Shown one piece after another: positions 1 to 7,824 of a DNA stretch of 64,000 bases. The position numbers were made by a program, and so were the translations under genes. Below the pieces are notes generated by a model, which ran no database searches, was not told the DNA's origin, and saw only the letters and a program-made list of their open reading frames with translations. Position 1 is the stretch's first letter; the number at the start of each line of letters is the position of its first letter. Source of the stretch: Lacibacter cauensis (GTDB lineage Bacteria; Bacteroidota; Bacteroidia; Chitinophagales; Chitinophagaceae); NCBI RefSeq assembly GCF_007830055.1, contig NZ_VLLE01000003.1, forward strand, positions 310,001 to 374,000, read 5' to 3'.

Positions 1-858
1 CAGATGTATCGCCACGACCAGCTGGCAGAGTACGGCAGCGGTAAAGAAAAAGACCAGCATTACTGGAACTCAATCATTAGGCAAATGTTGCTGCATGGGT
101 TGATCCAGAAAGATATTGAAGAATACGGTTTGCTCAAGTTTACCAAAGCAGGTGAAGCCTTTCTGAAAAAACCAAAGAGCTTTAAGATTGTACTCAACAA
201 TTTATACGAAGAAGCCAATGCCGATGATGATGAAGGTGCAGATGCAGGTGCTGGCGGGTTGGCATCGGACGAGAAATTGTTTGAGATGCTGAAAGAGCTT
301 CGCCAGAAAGAGGCCAAGAAAAAAGGCTTACCTCCTTTTGTAATCTTCCTCGAAAACTCATTGCTCGATATGGCAACCCTTTATCCAACCACTTTAGAAG
401 AGTTGGAAAAATGCCAGGGTGTAAGCAAGGGCAAAGCCATCCGTTACGGCAAACCGTTTGTTGAAATGGTGGCGAAGTATGTAGAGGAGAACGAAATTGA
501 AAAGCCCGATGAGTTTGTGATGAAAAGTGTGGTGAACAAGAGCGGCAACAAAGTATTCCTCATCCAGAATATCGATAAGCGCATACCACTCGAAACCATT
601 GCCAAAAACAAAGGTTGGCGCATGGATGAAATGCTGGAAGAAATGGAAACCATTGCAGCCAGCGGTACCAAGCTGCGTTTAGACTATGCGATAGATGAAT
701 GGCTGGATGAATACGAGCAGGAAGAAATTATGGACTACTTCAAAACCTGCAGCACCAGCGATTTAAAAGTAGCGCAGCAGGAACTGGAAGATGGTGGCTA
801 TAACTGGGAGCAGCTGAAGATTATGCGCATTAAGTTTTTGAGTGAATACGGCATGTAA
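1..858 (+). CDS. recQ: RecQ ATP-dependent DNA helicase, C-terminal part (gene starts before the window)
   Basis: Open reading frame enters from the left edge in frame 1; the first ATG at base 4 is internal, not a start. Only about the last 285 residues are present. They begin in the winged-helix RQC region (to about residue 60), have an acidic Asp/Glu/Gly linker (about 70-85), then an HRDC domain (about 88-165, with the pattern GLPPFVIF...MATLYPTTLEEL) and a C-terminal helix-turn-helix of the HTH_40 type (about 190-284). RecQ unwinds DNA 3'-5' in recombination and fork repair; RQC and HRDC bind DNA. The helicase motor domains must lie upstream. The HRDC plus HTH_40 tail is also found in the Pif1-like helicase at 52653-55127. 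Confident family call, partial gene. Confidence 0.9.
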   Translation, partial: QMYRHDQLAEYGSGKEKDQHYWNSIIRQMLLHGLIQKDIEEYGLLKFTKAGEAFLKKPKSFKIVLNNLYEEANADDDEGADAGAGGLASDEKLFEMLKELRQKEAKKKGLPPFVIFLENSLLDMATLYPTTLEELEKCQGVSKGKAIRYGKPFVEMVAKYVEENEIEKPDEFVMKSVVNKSGNKVFLIQNIDKRIPLETIAKNKGWRMDEMLEEMETIAASGTKLRLDYAIDEWLDEYEQEEIMDYFKTCSTSDLKVAQQELEDGGYNWEQLKIMRIKFLSEYGM

Positions 859-869
859 GCCCGAAGGAA

Positions 870-1566
870 AAGTACAAGGCACAAGGGGTGAAAAACCAAG
901 GCACAAAATCCAAGGTACAAGGTTGAAAACCCAAGGAGCAAAATCCAAGGTACAAGAGTTAAGCGCAGCGTTCTCTCTAACCTCTGCGTGTAACAATAAT
1001 GAGCGAAGCGAATTTTCTCTGTGTAAATCGGTGCAATCTGTGAGCAACAACACGAGCGCAGCGAGCCAATGAACAAGGCACAAAGTGAAAACCCAAGGAG
1101 CAAAATCCAAGGTACAAGAGTAAAGCTCAGCGTTCTCTCTAACCTCTGCGTGTAACAAAAACGAGCGAAGCAGATTTTCTCTGTGTAAATCGGTGCAATC
1201 TGTGAGCAACAGCACGAGCGCAGTGAGCCAATGAACAAGGTACAAGGTTGAAAACCCAAGGAGCAAAATCCAAAGTACAAGAGTTAAGCTCAGCGTTCTC
1301 TATAACCTCTGCGTGTAACAAAAACGAGCGAAGCGAATTTTCTCTGTGCAAGTCTGTGCAAGTCTGTGCAATCTGTGAGCAACAGCACGAGCGCAGCGAG
1401 CCAATGAACAAGGTACAAGGTTGAAAACCCAAGTACCAAAATCCAAGGTACAAGAGTAAAGCTCAGCGTTCTCTATAACCTCTGCGTGTAACAAAAACGA
1501 GCGAAGCGAATTTTCTCTGTGTAAATCTGTGCAATCTGTGAGCAACAGCACTAGCGCAACGAGCCA
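870..1566. repeat. Tandem intergenic repeat, four copies, period about 162-173 bp
   Basis: No credible gene. The same block occurs four times: an oligopurine part with repeated CAAGGTACAAGG-like words, then AAGCTCAGCGTTCTCT, CCTCTGCGTGTAACAA, GAGCGAAGCGAATTTTCTC, and GAGCAACAGCACGAGCGCAG. The AAGC(G/T)CAGCG landmark falls at 961, 1123, 1286 and 1459, giving periods of 162, 163 and 173; the last interval is longer because the word AAGTCTGTGC is duplicated near 1350. Copies are about 90-95% alike by eye. Long minus-strand ORFs across it only read through the repeat. A similar CAAGG-rich stretch lies at 43692-43770. Confidence 0.9.
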
Positions 1567-1643
1567 ATGAACAAGCTTCAGGAAAAAAGACACCAGCTCT
1601 TTACTCGCAGAACCGAACAGTTATCAAGTAAATCAACACACAT

Positions 1644-1674
1644 AAGCAGAAGGTTCTTTCCTTCTGCTTTTTTT
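1644..1674 (+). terminator. Rho-independent terminator
   Basis: Perfect 10-bp stem AAGCAGAAGG / CCTTCTGCTT (1644-1653 and 1660-1669) with a 6-base loop TTCTTT, followed by a T-run. It lies after the tandem repeat and before the small membrane protein gene, so it ends transcription coming from upstream (recQ or a transcript through the repeats). Confidence 0.8.
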
Positions 1675-1719
1675 ATGCAGCGGAGTTTTATATTTAGTAA
1701 CGAAACCAAACTTAACTGT

Positions 1720-2010
1720 ATGCTTGAAATTCTCGGACTTATTTATTTTACTCGCCAGATCGGTCCCATTGCCGATCGGAAAGGCGTCAACGCTACCGGT
1801 TGGAAAGTAATGGCGGTGCTTGCCTGGCTCATTACAGAAATTACTGTTGCGGTGTTGCTTACCCTCAACGGTGTTGAACAAATGGCGTTATTCTTTTTAG
1901 GACCACTCTCCGGCTTGTTGGGGTATTTTATTGTGCGGCAGATCCTGAGCAGCAAACCCGATAAAGACGATGAACTGCTGGCTGAGTTTGGCAAAGACGT
2001 ACAGCCTTAA
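1720..2010 (+). CDS. Small two-helix membrane protein, unknown function
   Basis: 96-residue protein. I chose the ATG at 1720: the reading frame is open upstream to 1567, but that extension passes through a terminator hairpin and repeat sequence, and its translation is not protein-like. Residues about 27-45 (VMAVLAWLITEITVAVLL) and 51-70 (MALFFLGPLSGLLGYFIV) look like two transmembrane helices with a short turn; the N-terminus has a conserved-looking GPIADRKG segment and the C-terminus is acidic (DKDDELLAEFGKD). No family recognised. It stands alone between terminators on both sides. Confidence 0.65.
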   Translation: MLEILGLIYFTRQIGPIADRKGVNATGWKVMAVLAWLITEITVAVLLTLNGVEQMALFFLGPLSGLLGYFIVRQILSSKPDKDDELLAEFGKDVQP

Positions 2011-2033
2011 CAGTGCAAAACCCAACTGAAAAT

Positions 2034-2069
2034 AAAAAACCGATCGCTGTAATAACGATCGGTTTTTTT
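2034..2069. terminator. Bidirectional rho-independent terminator
   Basis: Stem CGATCG with an ACC/GGT extension (CCGATCG / CGATCGG), 9-base loop CTGTAATAA, flanked by an A-run on the left and a T-run on the right. It sits between two convergent genes (membrane protein ending 2010, TonB receptor ending 2099 on the minus strand) and can serve both. Confidence 0.85.
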
Positions 2070-2098
2070 ATGTGTTGCAGTATGCAACAGCGTAAGGC

Positions 2099-5000
2099 TT
2101 AGTTATTGAAGATATAACGGATACCAAGCTGTACCTGGTACACATCATCAATGGTTAAGGAGTTAATGAACGCATCACGCAGCAAAACAGTAGAACCGTT
2201 TACCACCTGTGTAGCTAAACGGTAGATGGGTTCGCCACCTGCAGTTCTGCCACGATAGTTCAAAGGCTGTGTGGTAGTAGACGCATAACCTACACCCCAT
2301 TTGCTGTTGATGAGGTTGCCGAAGTTTAAGATATCGGCACGCACACGGATGATGTTCATCTTTTTCGACTTACCCACTTTCACAAAGAAATCCTGCTCTG
2401 CACTTAAATCGAAACGGGTTAACCAGGGCAGTTGTGCGCCATTCCGTTCTGCATACGTACCTCTGCGTGTTTTGAGGTAAGGATGGTTGTTGATGTAGGT
2501 ATCGTAAGCAGCCTGTTGCTGTGCAGCTGTAAAGGTTACACCACTGGTGGTATAATCCTGGAAGGTAAGGTTGCTTCCTTTTGCCGGAACATAAATGAGG
2601 TCGTTGATCTGTCCATCGCCATTCATATCGTTGCTGGCAGTGTACGATAATTTGCTGCCGCTTGCAGAAACCATACCCAGGGTAATGGTTGTTCCGCCAC
2701 CGTATGTTTTACCATACAGGATGCGGTAGCTGATGTTACCGATAAAACGGTGACGGAGATCGTTATCGCTGAAACTGTTGCGCACATAGTTTAAACCATA
2801 AACAGAAGGCACGTTGGCATTTACCGTACTGGCTACAAAAGCTACATCCGTTGCTTTCGCATACGTGTATGCTAACAAACCACCCCAGTTTTTCGTAATG
2901 GGTTTTTCCAGTTTACCGGTAAACGAATACGAATAACCATCATTGTTGTTGGTTAACACAAATACGTTACCAATACCGCTGTTGAAGAAACGTGCATTGG
3001 TAGCAGCACTTCCGCTTAAATCCAGTGCAGGATAAATATCACGGTTATCGGCACCGCTGAATTTGCCCGAAGGCAGTTTCATATTCACATCTACATAGTT
3101 CAGGGCATTTACGTTCTGGTTGTAGATGTATTCTACAGTTGCCACAACACCCCATGGTAATTTGTAGTCAACCGCAATATTGCTCTTCCATGTTTGCGGG
3201 AACTTCAGGTTCGGATCGCCATAGTTTACGTTGTAACCACGTAACAACGTAACATCCGTAGAGGTAGGTGTGTAACGGGTAGGGTCGAGCGTAAACGGAT
3301 ACGCATTGGCTGCGGTACCGGTTACATTCACCAAACCAATATTTACACCGTTATTACCCAGCTGGTTGCTGATGAGTACATAGGGCATACGTGAAAGGAA
3401 CAAACCTGTACCACCACGCACCTGCAACTTACGGTTGCCATACGCATCCCAGTTAAAACCTAAACGGGGCGACATGTACAAACGTGATTTCGGCATCTGG
3501 TCGGTATTCACTTTATACTCCCTGTACTCCGGTGTACGGAAACTTAAACCGGCCACATACGTATTGGTATAATCGGTAGCGGTGTTCGGAATCGCAATGT
3601 AATCCAAACGGAAACCGGCAGTAATACGCAGGCGGTTGGTCATCTTGTATTCGTCCTGGCCATACACACTGTAGGTTTGTGTTTTAAATACCTGCCAGGG
3701 CAATTTACCATCAGGTAAAAGGGTATAACGATAGTTGAAACGGTTGAGTACAACAGGCGATGTTGTTAAGTTAGGGTTTGTCTTGTACGCCAACGCTGCT
3801 GTTTTAAAATCGTCGATGCTGTTAAACGTCCACACACCGTTGGATGCATAGAAGAACAGGTTGTTCGATTTGAATGCTTCAAACGATGCACCTGCTGTAA
3901 ACGTATGCTGGTTTTTGACAAACGTGAGGTTGTTGGTGATGTTGAACGTATAATAATCGAGACGGTTGTTCGGCGTAAACGGATCGAAACCTAAAGACGT
4001 GTACGTACTGCCATCTTTTAAGATATCAATCGTTGGAAACACGCCTGTGCGGTAAGCACGGTCTTCGATCTGTTTGTTGTACGTAATCAAAAACTGGTTC
4101 GATACACGTTTGCGGAAGCTTGAGTTCAACTCGGCTACAATCGAACGGGTGTTGTCCTGGATTTTGTAACCGGTGTTCTGACCCGAAATAGCCAGGGCCA
4201 GGTTCTGGCGGTTACCGTTACCTGCTGTATTACCCGAGCTGCTGTTGCTGATGATCACATCACTCTGTGAGTTGTGATGCGAGTAACGCACGGTAAGCTT
4301 GTGTTTATCGTTGATGTTGTAATCGATACGGGCAAGAAACTTGCGACTGAAAGCTTCGTTGTTGAAGTTATCGGTAGCGCCCATATCCCAGTCGAAGTTG
4401 GTCTTCATAAAGTTCTTCAGATCTTCCAGGTCGGCAGCGGTGGTACGGCTTACGTTACCTGCTGCGCCGGGGCGGTTGGCTACCCAGTCGAGAGCCGGAC
4501 GGGTGCTGCTGCTGAACTCGCCATTCACAAAGAAGAAGAGTTTGTTTTTAATAATGGGACCACCCACACGGAAACCGGTTGTGTTTACTTCAAACGGTGT
4601 AGCCGGTACCTTACCGCCTTTGGCATTTTTACCGGCGAGGTTACGGTTGTTGAGGAAGTGAAATACCGATCCGGAATAGTCGTTGGTACCACTGCGTGTA
4701 ACCGCATTAATGGCTGCGCCTACAAAACCCGACTGGCGGATATCGTACGGTGCAATATTGATCTGCAGTTCTTCGATGGCATCGAGCGAAATAGCACCCG
4801 AGTTGGTACGGCCACCGGCCTGTGCCTGGCTACCCAAACCAAAACCATTGTTGAACACCGAACCATCGATGGTGAAGTTGTTCAGACGACTGTCTTGACC
4901 TGCAAAAGAACGGCCGTTGCTGTACGCATTGTACTTGGTGATATCGTTGACTGTACGACCGATGGTAGGCGTACGGTTCAATGCTTCTTTGTTAATGGTG

Positions 5001-5410
5001 GCCGATGCACCCGTGTTTTTGGTATTCAGCACCGGGTTGCGGTTGGCCGTAACAGTAATGGCACTCAGCTCCTGTGCACTGGCACTGAGCGCTACCTCTA
5101 CGTTGGCCGTGTTACCCAGCGAAGCATACACATCATTTTGCACCCCTTCGCTGTAGCCGGTGTACGAAACCGTAATCCGGTAAGGACCACCTACCCGTAC
5201 ACTGGGTAAAATAAACTGTCCGTTTTTGGTAGTGGTGGTAACATAACGTGTGCCCGATGGAACGTGGAGGGCGGTTACCGTTGCACCTTCAAGCGGTGCT
5301 TTGTTATCGCCGGTTACCAAACCGGTAATACTACTGGTTGTTACCTGTGCATTTGCAAGCAACAGGAAGAAACTGAAAGCAAGTGTAAAGAGAACACTCA
5401 ATTTTCTCAT
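2099..5410 (-). CDS. TonB-dependent receptor, Oar-like, with N-terminal carboxypeptidase-regulatory domain
   Basis: 1103-residue outer-membrane protein. Residues 1-21 are a signal peptide (MRKLSVLFTLAFSFFLLLANA). A carboxypeptidase-regulatory-like beta-sandwich follows (about 25-110, SITGLVTGDNKAPLEGATV), then a plug (about 118-240, LNNFTIDGSVFNNGFG and IEELQINIAPYDIRQSGFVGAAINAVTRSG) and a long beta-barrel ending in the aromatic-terminal strand VQLGIRYIFNN. The plug resembles the Oar/OmpA-related TonB receptors common in Bacteroidota rather than SusC, and no SusD partner is adjacent. It probably imports a ligand powered by TonB-ExbBD; the substrate cannot be told. The gene is monocistronic, with a terminator just beyond its 3' end. 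Confidence 0.88.
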   Translation of the reverse strand: MRKLSVLFTLAFSFFLLLANAQVTTSSITGLVTGDNKAPLEGATVTALHVPSGTRYVTTTTKNGQFILPSVRVGGPYRITVSYTGYSEGVQNDVYASLGNTANVEVALSASAQELSAITVTANRNPVLNTKNTGASATINKEALNRTPTIGRTVNDITKYNAYSNGRSFAGQDSRLNNFTIDGSVFNNGFGLGSQAQAGGRTNSGAISLDAIEELQINIAPYDIRQSGFVGAAINAVTRSGTNDYSGSVFHFLNNRNLAGKNAKGGKVPATPFEVNTTGFRVGGPIIKNKLFFFVNGEFSSSTRPALDWVANRPGAAGNVSRTTAADLEDLKNFMKTNFDWDMGATDNFNNEAFSRKFLARIDYNINDKHKLTVRYSHHNSQSDVIISNSSSGNTAGNGNRQNLALAISGQNTGYKIQDNTRSIVAELNSSFRKRVSNQFLITYNKQIEDRAYRTGVFPTIDILKDGSTYTSLGFDPFTPNNRLDYYTFNITNNLTFVKNQHTFTAGASFEAFKSNNLFFYASNGVWTFNSIDDFKTAALAYKTNPNLTTSPVVLNRFNYRYTLLPDGKLPWQVFKTQTYSVYGQDEYKMTNRLRITAGFRLDYIAIPNTATDYTNTYVAGLSFRTPEYREYKVNTDQMPKSRLYMSPRLGFNWDAYGNRKLQVRGGTGLFLSRMPYVLISNQLGNNGVNIGLVNVTGTAANAYPFTLDPTRYTPTSTDVTLLRGYNVNYGDPNLKFPQTWKSNIAVDYKLPWGVVATVEYIYNQNVNALNYVDVNMKLPSGKFSGADNRDIYPALDLSGSAATNARFFNSGIGNVFVLTNNNDGYSYSFTGKLEKPITKNWGGLLAYTYAKATDVAFVASTVNANVPSVYGLNYVRNSFSDNDLRHRFIGNISYRILYGKTYGGGTTITLGMVSASGSKLSYTASNDMNGDGQINDLIYVPAKGSNLTFQDYTTSGVTFTAAQQQAAYDTYINNHPYLKTRRGTYAERNGAQLPWLTRFDLSAEQDFFVKVGKSKKMNIIRVRADILNFGNLINSKWGVGYASTTTQPLNYRGRTAGGEPIYRLATQVVNGSTVLLRDAFINSLTIDDVYQVQLGIRYIFNN

Positions 5411-5538
5411 GTTTACGTTTTTTGGTTGAATAATAAATGAGTGGCCGGCAGGTACTACCCCGCATTTGTACTGCTGAAGGGTAATGGGATGCTGCCGCCG
5501 GGCATTTTTATACGTTAGCAGTTTTTTTTACAAGGCGG

Positions 5539-5546
5539 CAAAGGTA
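5539..5546 (-). promoter_or_regulatory. Candidate -7 element for the TonB receptor gene (leader 5411-5538)
   Basis: On the minus strand this reads TACCTTTG, fitting the Bacteroidota -7 consensus TAnnTTTG. No clear TTG lies 19-21 bp upstream, so support is moderate. A second match, TAATTTTG, is at 5595-5602. The 5411-5538 stretch would be a leader of about 120 nt and includes a GC-rich segment (CCCGGCGGCAGC) but no riboswitch I recognise. Confidence 0.35.
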
Positions 5547-5649
5547 TTGCAAGGTAGAAAAGAAAGCGAAAACCTTACTTTAAATTAAGGTTAGCAAAAT
5601 TAAGCGGTCTTTTTTCAATCTTATATTTCATCGTTTGCAGAGATACCTC

Positions 5650-5657
5650 TATATTTG
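5650..5657 (+). promoter_or_regulatory. -7 promoter element for tRNA-Phe
   Basis: TATATTTG matches TAnnTTTG, 60 bp before the tRNA start. The expected -33 position has TTC rather than TTG, so the -33 match is imperfect. Confidence 0.5.
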
Positions 5658-5717
5658 CAACCCCGAAGCACAAAAGGAGGATAGGCTTCCACTTACCAAA
5701 TAGCGTGTTTCAGGAAT

Positions 5718-5790
5718 GGTGCGGTAGCTCAGTCGGTAGAGCAAAGGACTGAAAATCCTTGTGTCGCCGGTTCGATCCCGGCCCACACCA
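5718..5790 (+). tRNA. tRNA-Phe (anticodon GAA)
   Basis: A 73-nt cloverleaf: acceptor GGTGCGG, then TA, D-arm GCTCAGTCGGTAGAGC, anticodon arm AGGACTGAAAATCCT with GAA at 5751-5753, variable GTGTC, T-arm GCCGG-TTCGATC-CCGGC, acceptor CCACACC and discriminator A. The 3' CCA is not encoded (CAG follows). Position 5 (C) faces position 68 (A), a single mismatch in the acceptor stem. A strong hairpin terminator follows. Confidence 0.95.
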
Positions 5791-5801
5791 CAGTGAAGCA
5801 G

Positions 5802-5834
5802 AAAAGCCTGAACGAAATTTCGTTCAGGCTTTTT
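5802..5834 (+). terminator. Terminator after tRNA-Phe
   Basis: A perfect palindrome: AAAAGCCTGAACGAAA followed directly by its complement TTTCGTTCAGGCTTTT. It begins 11 bp after the tRNA and ends in a T-run; the A-run at the other side would also let it work in reverse. Confidence 0.85.
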
Positions 5835-5859
5835 GTTTATCCGGGCTTTTCGCTTCACT

Positions 5860-6300
5860 GTGTCCTGAAGCGACGGAGGAGGAACGACGACGTCTGCTTC
5901 TGGACACTGCAGCAGTTGTTGGTCTGCAGACCAACAAACAATTCCTTCAATACCTCATCTGTATTTCGTTCGTGTCCATTCGTGTTATTCGTGGTCCATT
6001 CAGTTCATTCCTCATCTGTGTTTTTCTGCGTCCATTTGTGGCTAAATCTTCTTCATCTTTTTTGGTCTTTAGACCAACACAAATTTTCTTCGAGAACTTA
6101 TCTGTATCTCGTTCGTGTCCATTCGTGCTATTCGTGGTCCACAAGTTAAGTCCGGTCGCAACCACCTGCGTCCTCTAAAATTGTAAGCGCAGCGCACGAT
6201 CCATCTGTGTTCTCTGTGTAATCCGTGAGCAATCACATTGCAAGCGCAGCGCCGCATCCATTGCCGCCGTTGTTGGTCGCCGACCAACCAACACACATCT
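5860..6300. repeat. Dispersed intergenic repeats and three related palindromes
   Basis: No gene seen. The stretch holds two copies of a unit reading CGTTCGTGTCCATTCGTG(T/C)TATTCGTGGTCC (near 5968 and 6111), a TCTGTGTTCTCTGTGTAATC unit near 6205, and GCAAGCGCAGCGC words near 6185 and 6240. Three palindromes share a TTGGTC...GACCAA core: 5916-5937 (perfect, 22 bp), 6062-6077 and 6272-6288. The reverse complements of these words recur at 9205-9350 and 16618-17130. Confidence 0.8.
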
Positions 6301-6303
6301 GCA

Positions 6304-7020
6304 TCATTCACTTTGTGCCTTAAAAAACGCTTGCAACATTTCTGCATGCAATTGCTGCAAATCCATCGAACCATAAGGCAGCCATTCATCGGCTAACCGG
6401 TTGTATACTTCGGTACACTGCAGATCGGGAAATAATTTATAATCGAACTTGTTGTTGTGGATGCTGATATAGCCGGGGTAGAAAAACGTTTTGCCCTGCC
6501 GCAGTGTTTCTTCCAGTTTCAGCAGCACCAGCACTTTGCCCAGGCTGTATTTTTTATACGCCGGATCGTAGATGTTGAGGATGCCCATGGTGCTTTGTTC
6601 CCCTTCATCGTAACAGCCGGCAGCAATCAATGTTCCTTCGTGGCGGATGGTAATTGCCTTGGTGGGAAACACCGATGCCGAACGGTCGCCCAGTAAATAG
6701 CCCTGCACCGTATCACTCATATCAAAAGCAATGGCGCTGCGGTAACGGGTAAACAATGCTTCCAGTTCCTCATTCAGCTGCAGGTCTTCTATCGCAATGC
6801 TGAAATGTGCAGCCGCCTTCAACAGCTTTTTGCTTTTTGTACTGTGTGCATAGGTTGCCAGGCGGTACCGCAGCCAGAACACAGCCAGGAACTCATTTTC
6901 TTTGGTAATGAGATCGGTGGTGATCAACATCTGCTGAATACGGTACCAGCCTTTGCTGAGGTAAGCATCCAGCAGGGCAGGGGTAATGAACTCCGGGTAA
7001 AAATGTTGGTAATAAATCAT
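6304..7020 (-). CDS. Arginyl/leucyl-tRNA--protein transferase-like protein (Ate1/Bpt superfamily)
   Basis: 238 residues from the ATG at 7020; the frame extends to 7053 but the extra residues (MNCCVTCRLRC) look non-native. The C-terminal half has the GNAT-like signature of Ate1/Bpt enzymes: an AAGCYDEGEQSTMGILNIYDP block, then YSLGKVLVLLKLEETLRQGKTFFYPGY and FDYKLFPD, matching the family pattern 'S..Y.FYDP...SLG...L..E......YLGY......M.YK'. These enzymes transfer an amino acid from aminoacyl-tRNA to a protein N-terminus to mark it for degradation. The N-terminal half (LLDAYLSKGWYRIQQ) fits too, but the Cys pairs seen in many Ate1/Bpt proteins are absent, so the amino acid transferred is unknown. 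Probably co-transcribed with the gene at 7071-7424. Confidence 0.68.
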   Translation of the reverse strand: MIYYQHFYPEFITPALLDAYLSKGWYRIQQMLITTDLITKENEFLAVFWLRYRLATYAHSTKSKKLLKAAAHFSIAIEDLQLNEELEALFTRYRSAIAFDMSDTVQGYLLGDRSASVFPTKAITIRHEGTLIAAGCYDEGEQSTMGILNIYDPAYKKYSLGKVLVLLKLEETLRQGKTFFYPGYISIHNNKFDYKLFPDLQCTEVYNRLADEWLPYGSMDLQQLHAEMLQAFFKAQSE

Positions 7021-7070
7021 ACACCGCAGGCGGCAAGTTACGCAACAGTTCATTCGGTTATACCGTGTCG

Positions 7071-7424
7071 TCAGGCAGGCGTATCAATCTCCAGCAACAC
7101 CGTTACCTGTTCATCGGGCTGTAACACATAGTTGCCCGTGTGTACACAAATTTCCTTGAGGTTGTGCGTGCCCTTTTGCTGTACCGCCGTGAGTGGTTGC
7201 AGCTGGTATACCGGGTCGGTTGCATCGGCATCGGCCAGTACGAGGCAATCGGGTGAAGCAGCTGTGTGCGAACGGTCGATCATGCGCCAGCCGATGCTGA
7301 GCGGCGCCTGTTCTTTAGCCGTTGTTTGCAGCAAGCTGCTCAGCAAAACGGCGTTAACGGTTGCACCCGGTACCAGCAGTTTCAGTTCGGGTGTGGCGGC
7401 GGTGAGTTGTACAAGTAAGAGCAT
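7071..7424 (-). CDS. Hypothetical protein
   Basis: 117 residues from an ATG at 7424; no signal peptide or transmembrane helix. Composition is hydrophobic/beta-rich (MLLLVQLTAATPELKLLVPG at the start, YVLQPDEQVTVLLEID at the end), consistent with a small beta-sandwich. Stops 50 bp before the Ate1-like gene on the same strand, so the two likely form an operon. Family not recognised. Confidence 0.5.
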   Translation of the reverse strand: MLLLVQLTAATPELKLLVPGATVNAVLLSSLLQTTAKEQAPLSIGWRMIDRSHTAASPDCLVLADADATDPVYQLQPLTAVQQKGTHNLKEICVHTGNYVLQPDEQVTVLLEIDTPA

Positions 7425-7598
7425 AACATTTTAGTTTATGCATCGAAAGTAGAAGGCCACATCGCAGTGTATTTGCGGAGTGAAAAATAACGGGAAAAAT
7501 TAAGCAGCGAATACCACGCATGAACAGTAAGGGAATGGTGGTTCATTGACTGGTGGTGCATGCTGTCCTGTTGTTGTATTTAGCGGTGCCTGTATATA

Positions 7599-7660
7599 CG
7601 CTCTATATACGCAGTATGTATTTTTCGCTCTATTTGCTACCAGCCATCAAAAACGCTCTA
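7599..7660. repeat. Three direct CGCTCTA repeats spaced 27-28 bp, in gap 7425-7824
   Basis: CGCTCTA occurs at 7599, 7626 and 7654, each followed by an A/T-rich pair and a GC (CGCTCTATATACGC, CGCTCTATTTGCT, CGCTCTAATTGCT). The first overlaps a direct repeat TATATACGC at 7593 and 7604. The even spacing, in front of the cassette starting at 7825, fits regulator binding sites, but this is inference. The rest of the 400-bp gap shows nothing I can name. Confidence 0.45.
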
Positions 7661-7824
7661 ATTGCTCAAAAGCGGTAAAAACGCCCGGTTGATTTTCATT
7701 CGCTTTTTTGTGTTTGTACTCTTGTAGTGTCGTTGCAACGGACGGGTTTTACCAAGATGTACCCAAGAGCTTTTTAACAAGCTTTGAAAACATTTCCATT
7801 TTTCCAGTTTTAAATTTTCATCCG

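Noticed and set aside
870-1566. CRISPR array
   Set aside because: Period of 162-173 bp with near-identical units throughout; no short repeat/variable spacer structure and no cas genes.
763-1593. Long minus-strand ORFs across the tandem repeat
   Set aside because: They are repeat-derived: the translation repeats the same Cys/Leu-rich phrase once per unit in several frames; no start signal and no protein-like pattern.
1567-1719. N-terminal extension of the small membrane protein
   Set aside because: Runs through a strong terminator hairpin and repeat sequence; residues look non-native.
4274-5209. 311-residue plus-strand ORF inside the TonB receptor
   Set aside because: Antisense shadow of a well-supported 1103-residue gene; biased composition.
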